Origin: Planctomycetota bacterium | GTDB lineage: Bacteria; Planctomycetota; Planctomycetia; Pirellulales; Lacipirellulaceae | DNA: 9,781 nt | Assembly (NCBI GenBank): GCA_024278035.1 | Contig: JAJRUA010000414.1 | Coordinates: 1 to 9,781, forward strand | Direction of reading: 5' to 3' | Part shown: positions 6,259-9,781 of the stretch, piece after piece | Layout: every line of letters starts with the position of its first letter | How positions within the stretch are numbered: position 1 is the first letter of the stretch | Made by a program: the position numbers and the translations under genes | The notes under the pieces: generated by a model | What the model saw: the letters and a program-made list of their open reading frames with translations, nothing else | The model's database searches: none | Told to the model about the DNA's origin: nothing

Positions 6259-6321
6259 GGTAGCCGCAGGCGGAAGCCGCGGTCCGGCCTTGAAAAACCG
6301 CGGCTTCCGCCTGCGGCTACC
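6259..6321. repeat. Perfect 24-bp inverted repeat (REP/MITE-like palindrome)
   Basis: Arms 6259-6282 and 6298-6321 are exact reverse complements of 24 bases, about 75% GC, around a 15-base spacer. The arm core is GTAGCCGCAGGCGGAAGCC, which resembles palindromic intergenic repeats I associate with Pirellula-type genomes (recollection only). A run of seven T follows closely (6326-6332), so it could also end plus-strand transcription. No transposase is present and no flanking duplication is obvious. Confidence 0.85.
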
Positions 6322-6343
6322 CCACTTTTTTTGATTTTGTAGT

Positions 6344-6358
6344 CCTCCTAGCGGGAGG
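6344..6358 (+). promoter_or_regulatory. Hairpin hiding a GGAGG before the 6395 gene
   Basis: Arms CCTCC (6344-6348) and GGAGG (6354-6358) with a 5-base loop. GGAGG would be a good SD, but it lies 36 bases before ATG 6395. The only in-frame candidate at normal spacing is an ATT at 6365, a very rare start codon. It may be a coincidental hairpin or a translational control element. Confidence 0.25.
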
Positions 6359-6394
6359 CTTGCGATTCGTGACCGAAACCGTTCTTCTTGTCGC

Positions 6395-6826
6395 ATGGAC
6401 GACAAAAATTTTACCAGCGACAATTCCCTCGAAGCTCAGCAATTGCTTGTGGAGTCTTCACTACCGCTGGTGTTTGAAACTTACGATGAGGCCATCAAGC
6501 GGGGCGATGTGGACCCGATTGTGCTGCTAGTGGATTGCGAGGACGAACTCGGCAGCCAAGTCGCTTGTGGTTGGCTGGATGAAGAGACCGTCAGCGATGC
6601 GATTGCTTTTCAGCAAGCCGAGGAAGCGGGCGGCGAGGAAGAGACATTTCAGACAACGGTCTTCGCCCGTGGTATTGCTTGGAAGGCGTGCTGTGCGGAA
6701 TTGGCCGAGGCATTTCCTTATCTGGCAGAAGTGCTGGACGCAGGACCACCGGCGGACGGAGTGCTTGTGATCGGTGTCACGGCAGGGGGGGCGTCGGCCT
6801 TGACGGCACCGTTTACGACACGTTGA
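6395..6826 (+). CDS. Uncharacterised acidic 143-residue protein
   Basis: I do not recognise a family. The product is strongly acidic, with clusters such as EEAGGEEETF (about 70-79). It appears soluble, without a signal peptide or clear membrane helix. The centre holds IVLLVDCEDELGSQVACGWL (about 42-61) and FARGIAWKACCAELAEAF (about 84-101), a pattern of helices with several Cys (C48, C58, C95, C96), though no CxxC pair. The C-terminus is small-residue rich (VIGVTAGGASALTAPF). No SD immediately precedes ATG 6395. Its frame runs through a seven-G run at 6785-6791, near the end, where a slip would change only the last residues. It converges on the vWA gene with 48 bases between stops. Consistent amino-acid composition suggests a real gene. 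Confidence 0.6.
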   Translation: MDDKNFTSDNSLEAQQLLVESSLPLVFETYDEAIKRGDVDPIVLLVDCEDELGSQVACGWLDEETVSDAIAFQQAEEAGGEEETFQTTVFARGIAWKACCAELAEAFPYLAEVLDAGPPADGVLVIGVTAGGASALTAPFTTR

Positions 6827-6874
6827 GGCAGGCCCTTCTATCCGCCGAAGGAGGGGCAAGGGAAAATGGGGGCG

Positions 6875-8350
6875 CTACTTCCAAGCCTGCACGCGGCTGC
6901 CCCAAACGGCCCCTTTTTCGCGATGGTACGGAATCGGTCGTTGCTGAGAACGTAGCACCGCTTGCGGATGGGCACGGGTTAGCCGAAAGCCGCCCCCGTT
7001 CGCTTGGGCGATCGCCGCCAAGTTCGTAGCGTGTTGCTTGGTGCGGGCTCCCATGCCGAGCGTGTGGATTGTGAAGGGCCAAGCTCCGGTTTCTGTGAGC
7101 GAACGCATGACCCGCTCGCTACGGATGTCGCCGTCGGAGAGCAGGTAAACCACCTGCGGATTGAGCTTCGTGGCAAACTCCACGGCGTCGAGCAGGCGCC
7201 CGCCGAGGCAAATCTCTATCGAGGGGAGCCAGGCAGAGAGTCTTTTCTTGTTCTCACGTGTTGCGGGAAGCAGCTCTTCGACCGGCTTAGGGAAAAACAT
7301 CGGATAAACCTGATCGCTATAAAAAATCACATAGAACGATTGACTGTAAGAGAGACTTTGCACGGCCCGATCCAGTTCCATGAGCGTCGTTTCCATTCGT
7401 CCTCGTTGCATAGAGCCCGAGTTATCGACGATAAAGACGACCCGATCCGCGACCGATTCGGAGCCAAAGAACCGGACTTTTCCGTTTTTTGTTTTTCCTT
7501 TGCCCGCTCCTTCGCCCGCCTCCTTGCTGCCGCCTCCCGGGGCGTTGTCCGGAACTTGGCCAAGCAAGTCACCGCTCAGCAGCGCATCGGCAGGCAGCGC
7601 GGAGGGCTCGCTAAACGAAACAAGATCAAGCGGTTCGGTAAGAGGTGCTTCAAGCGATTCTTCGGAAAGGAGATCGGTTTCTAGCTCCATTGGTTCGAGC
7701 TGAGTGAGAGACACCTCAGGCATCACCTCACTTTCAAGATCCCCTTCGTTGATCGCGGCGGACAGAAAGAAAGGGGGATCGACGAACGAGGCGAACGTCA
7801 TCGTTGCCAGGAGGGCAAAAATACCCAAATGAACGACCATGCTCCACAGCCAGGAAGGCTGTTGACCGATCCAATCTCCCCAAGCGAAAAAAAACCCTCG
7901 CCGGAGGTTCTTTGATTTTTGTTGGACTTTTTTCTGAGGTGATCGTTTGTCGCGCGAGGTCTTAGATCGAGTAGGCGTAGGCGTAGGCATTGGAGGCTTC
8001 GTTTTTTGTGAAGCGACCGCTGGAGAATTCGTAGACGGCGAAGTGTTTCCCCCCCTCTTATGGATGTCTGCGCTAGCAAGTTTACCCTGAGCGTCTCCAT
8101 CTGTCGGCTCAACCGGGCCTGCCGATGGTCGGCCTGCCACTTTGCTCGCGCAGGAATCAATAGAACTTGCATCGGGAGCATCGCCCATTTCGGCTAGCAA
8201 CCGGTCCGCTGCCGCCTCATTGCCAGCAGCCATCAGCCGGGCGACCTCGGCCCGTTTACGATGCCATGCCGCTTCATATTGCCGCATCTCGCGCTGAGCC
8301 CTTTGGAGGGTATCGCGAAGGGCATCGGAGGAGGGTTCAGAGGCAGACAT
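6875..8350 (-). CDS. Membrane-anchored von Willebrand factor A domain protein
   Basis: A 491-residue protein with a clear modular layout. Residues 8-55 are a charged, probably coiled-coil region. Residues 60-130 are a Ser/Thr/Pro-rich linker, followed by a very basic stretch (128-151). One transmembrane helix lies at about 167-188. Next come an acidic low-complexity region (193-260), a Gly/Lys-rich hinge (280-300) and a vWA domain (about 301-470). By the positive-inside rule the N-terminus is cytoplasmic and the vWA domain is outside the cytoplasmic membrane. The MIDAS metal site has D309-N-S-G-S and D406-G-D, but the usual GGT reads G383-G-R385. vWA domains bind protein ligands through a divalent metal; no partner is evident here. 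Start ATG 8350 overlaps an ATG of the opposite strand (CATG). Confidence 0.85.
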   Translation of the reverse strand: MSASEPSSDALRDTLQRAQREMRQYEAAWHRKRAEVARLMAAGNEAAADRLLAEMGDAPDASSIDSCASKVAGRPSAGPVEPTDGDAQGKLASADIHKRGGNTSPSTNSPAVASQKTKPPMPTPTPTRSKTSRDKRSPQKKVQQKSKNLRRGFFFAWGDWIGQQPSWLWSMVVHLGIFALLATMTFASFVDPPFFLSAAINEGDLESEVMPEVSLTQLEPMELETDLLSEESLEAPLTEPLDLVSFSEPSALPADALLSGDLLGQVPDNAPGGGSKEAGEGAGKGKTKNGKVRFFGSESVADRVVFIVDNSGSMQRGRMETTLMELDRAVQSLSYSQSFYVIFYSDQVYPMFFPKPVEELLPATRENKKRLSAWLPSIEICLGGRLLDAVEFATKLNPQVVYLLSDGDIRSERVMRSLTETGAWPFTIHTLGMGARTKQHATNLAAIAQANGGGFRLTRAHPQAVLRSQQRPIPYHREKGAVWGSRVQAWK

Positions 8351-8537
8351 GGCGCAATCAAGCCAATCAGAGGAAGAGCAGGGAGGCCTCCATGCTTCCA
8401 GTCGTTATTTTAGTTGCCCGATTGGCGAATACCAGAGCTGGCAGGGGCGATTTCCTACGTTTCATGGCGGGGTCGATCCGCTCACCGTCTCGGGTTCGCC
8501 CTTCGCGGAACGGGCTCGCTTGCGTAAACTAGCAGGT
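8351..8537. promoter_or_regulatory. Divergent intergenic region
   Basis: These 187 bases separate the divergent vWA and DUF1573 genes and must hold both promoters if each uses the start chosen here. I see no clear -35/-10 pair or operator symmetry. The plus frame that leads into DUF1573 is open across the entire region from an ATG at 8349, so part or all could instead be coding. Confidence 0.4.
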
Positions 8538-9781
8538 ATGAAACTCTTACCTTTTACCCTGATTGCGGCGATCCTTGGTGCAGGCATTGGCATCGCGCTG
8601 GCGTACATAGAGGTTGGCGAAGTCGAAGAAAGTTTTGCCCCCCCAGCCACCGCCTGGGCCGGAACACCCGTTGCCGGGCAGGCGGCTGGGGGGGCGGCTG
8701 GACAGGCGCCCGGGCTGGCAACCGGAAGGGCGAAAGACCCCGCATCGACCGCTTCGACTAGCACGGCCTATCCTCAAGTCGAGGTCGATGAGCCCGACTA
8801 CGATTTTGGAACCATGCAGCGCGGCACGACCAAAACACATGAGTTCATCCTCACCAACCGTGGGGAAGCGCCGCTAACACTCGAAACGGGTGCTACCAGT
8901 TGCAAATGCACGCTGAGCGACGTGGCAAGCGAACCCTTGCAGCCGGGGGCTTCGGCACCGGTGAAACTTGAATGGGTCGCGAAGATTCCGCCAGGGCATT
9001 TTGAGCAGACAGCGACCATTCATACGAACGATCCCCGACAACCGCGGCTTGAACTAAAAGTTCGGGGTGAAGTTGTAGACACGGTTGGCCTTGCGCCACG
9101 TGAGTTTCTTTTGGGACAAATGTCGACCGACGATCGGCGAACGGCAACGGTCTACTTGGCCACTTACGGAGAGACGCCGCTGGAAGCAACCATTCGTATG
9201 GGCGACAGCGTGAAAAATGCCGAGCAATTTGATTTTACCGTTGAAAGCGTGCCGGCAGAGGAGTTGCCTTTGCCTGGAGCCACCTACGGCGTGCGGATCG
9301 ATCTCACGGCGGGCCCCGGATTGCCGCTCGGACGCTTAGCCGAATGGACCATCATTAAAACCAACCTTGAGGAGGTGGGGACGGTGCAAGTGCCGGCAGT
9401 AGGTGTCGTTGAAGGAGACATCTCACTCCACGGTCGCGGATGGGCAAAGAACCTCGGTTTGCTGAGCCTCGGAAAAATACAAAGCAAAAAAGGGACCGAA
9501 GCGAAGCTCATCCTCTCCTTCAAAGGGAAGGGAGCCGCCAACGCCAAGGCAACGCTTGGCACCGTTGATCCCGAGTGGCTTGAGGTGGAATTGGGCGAAC
9601 CGCGTAGCGTACGCGATGGCGTGACACACCAAGCAATTTCGATTCGCATCCCTTCGGGCCGAAAGCCGGTCATCCGTTCGGGCCAATCCCAAATGAACGG
9701 TGGCCAAGGGAAGGGAGACGCAAGAATCCAGCTAAAAACAAACCAAGCGAAGACTCCCGAGATCGATGTCCGTGTCCGATT
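8538..9781 (+). CDS. DUF1573 domain protein, C-terminally cut by window edge
   Basis: At least 414 residues, open at the window end. Residues 5-23 form a hydrophobic signal or anchor helix; 35-75 are an Ala/Gly/Pro linker. A DUF1573 domain (about 83-178) shows DYDFGTMQRGTTKTHEF, LTNRGEAPL, SCKCT (121-125), LQPG and TNDPRQPRLEL, all typical of this immunoglobulin-like, ASH-related fold. The usual SCGCT is SCKCT here. The region from 184 on (REFLLGQMSTDDRRTATVYL, and again ISLHGRG then LGLLSLGKI) looks like further, more diverged beta-sandwich repeats. The protein is therefore exported or membrane-tethered. Function of the family is unknown. ATG 8538 is preferred because it puts the hydrophobic helix at the N-terminus; AGCAGG precedes it closely. 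An in-frame ATG at 8349 would add 63 residues. Confidence 0.88.
   Translation, partial: MKLLPFTLIAAILGAGIGIALAYIEVGEVEESFAPPATAWAGTPVAGQAAGGAAGQAPGLATGRAKDPASTASTSTAYPQVEVDEPDYDFGTMQRGTTKTHEFILTNRGEAPLTLETGATSCKCTLSDVASEPLQPGASAPVKLEWVAKIPPGHFEQTATIHTNDPRQPRLELKVRGEVVDTVGLAPREFLLGQMSTDDRRTATVYLATYGETPLEATIRMGDSVKNAEQFDFTVESVPAEELPLPGATYGVRIDLTAGPGLPLGRLAEWTIIKTNLEEVGTVQVPAVGVVEGDISLHGRGWAKNLGLLSLGKIQSKKGTEAKLILSFKGKGAANAKATLGTVDPEWLEVELGEPRSVRDGVTHQAISIRIPSGRKPVIRSGQSQMNGGQGKGDARIQLKTNQAKTPEIDVRVR

Noticed and set aside
6151..6423. Minus-strand 90-codon frame
   Set aside because: Runs through the terminator and the 24-bp inverted repeat, so its composition reflects those elements, not coding selection.
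6831..6856. Short hairpin between the converging 6395 gene and the vWA gene as a shared terminator
   Set aside because: Only five clean pairs (6834-6838 with 6848-6852), a large loop and no T-run on either strand.

Overview
The window reads as ordinary chromosome of a planctomycete, most likely of the Pirellula lineage (Pirellulales). This is inferred from three things: a DUF1573 protein beside a single-pass membrane von Willebrand A protein, a GC-rich palindromic intergenic repeat, and the general lack of Shine-Dalgarno (SD) sequences in front of genes. No rRNA, tRNA, CRISPR array, transposase or prophage gene was seen.

Left part (1-4831). trpE (minus strand) encodes the large subunit of anthranilate synthase. 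It diverges from a mcsA-mcsB pair (plus strand), the zinc-finger/UVR adaptor and the protein-arginine kinase that mark proteins for ClpC-type proteolysis. Neither ctsR nor clpC lies next to them. Downstream is a small toxin-antitoxin-like pair whose ParE/RelE-type toxin carries a one-base frameshift. The last toxin codon overlaps the start of a DUF488 gene (ATGA). DUF488 runs tail to tail into a minus-strand class III-like polyphosphate kinase 2, which would make ATP or ADP from polyphosphate.

Middle (5665-6394). These 730 bases hold no convincing conventional gene but are rich in structure. In order they contain: an imperfect inverted repeat built on 9-base units (5690-5786); a chain of hairpins (5919-6023); a segment with the best SD of the window before a 14-codon ORF and mutually exclusive helices (6045-6170); a strong intrinsic terminator (6193-6229); a perfect 24-bp inverted repeat (6259-6321); and a hairpin with a GGAGG arm just before the next gene. 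The stretch from about 5800 to 6229 is the best candidate here for something undescribed: an independent structured RNA or a peptide-encoding leader/attenuator.

Right part (6395-9781). An unrecognised acidic 143-residue protein (plus) converges on a 491-residue membrane-anchored vWA protein (minus). That gene diverges from a DUF1573 protein that is still open at the window edge. The vWA MIDAS site keeps DxSxS and the second Asp but has Arg where the family usually has Thr. The window as a whole mixes housekeeping metabolism (Trp, polyphosphate), protein quality control (McsA/McsB) and envelope proteins of unknown role.
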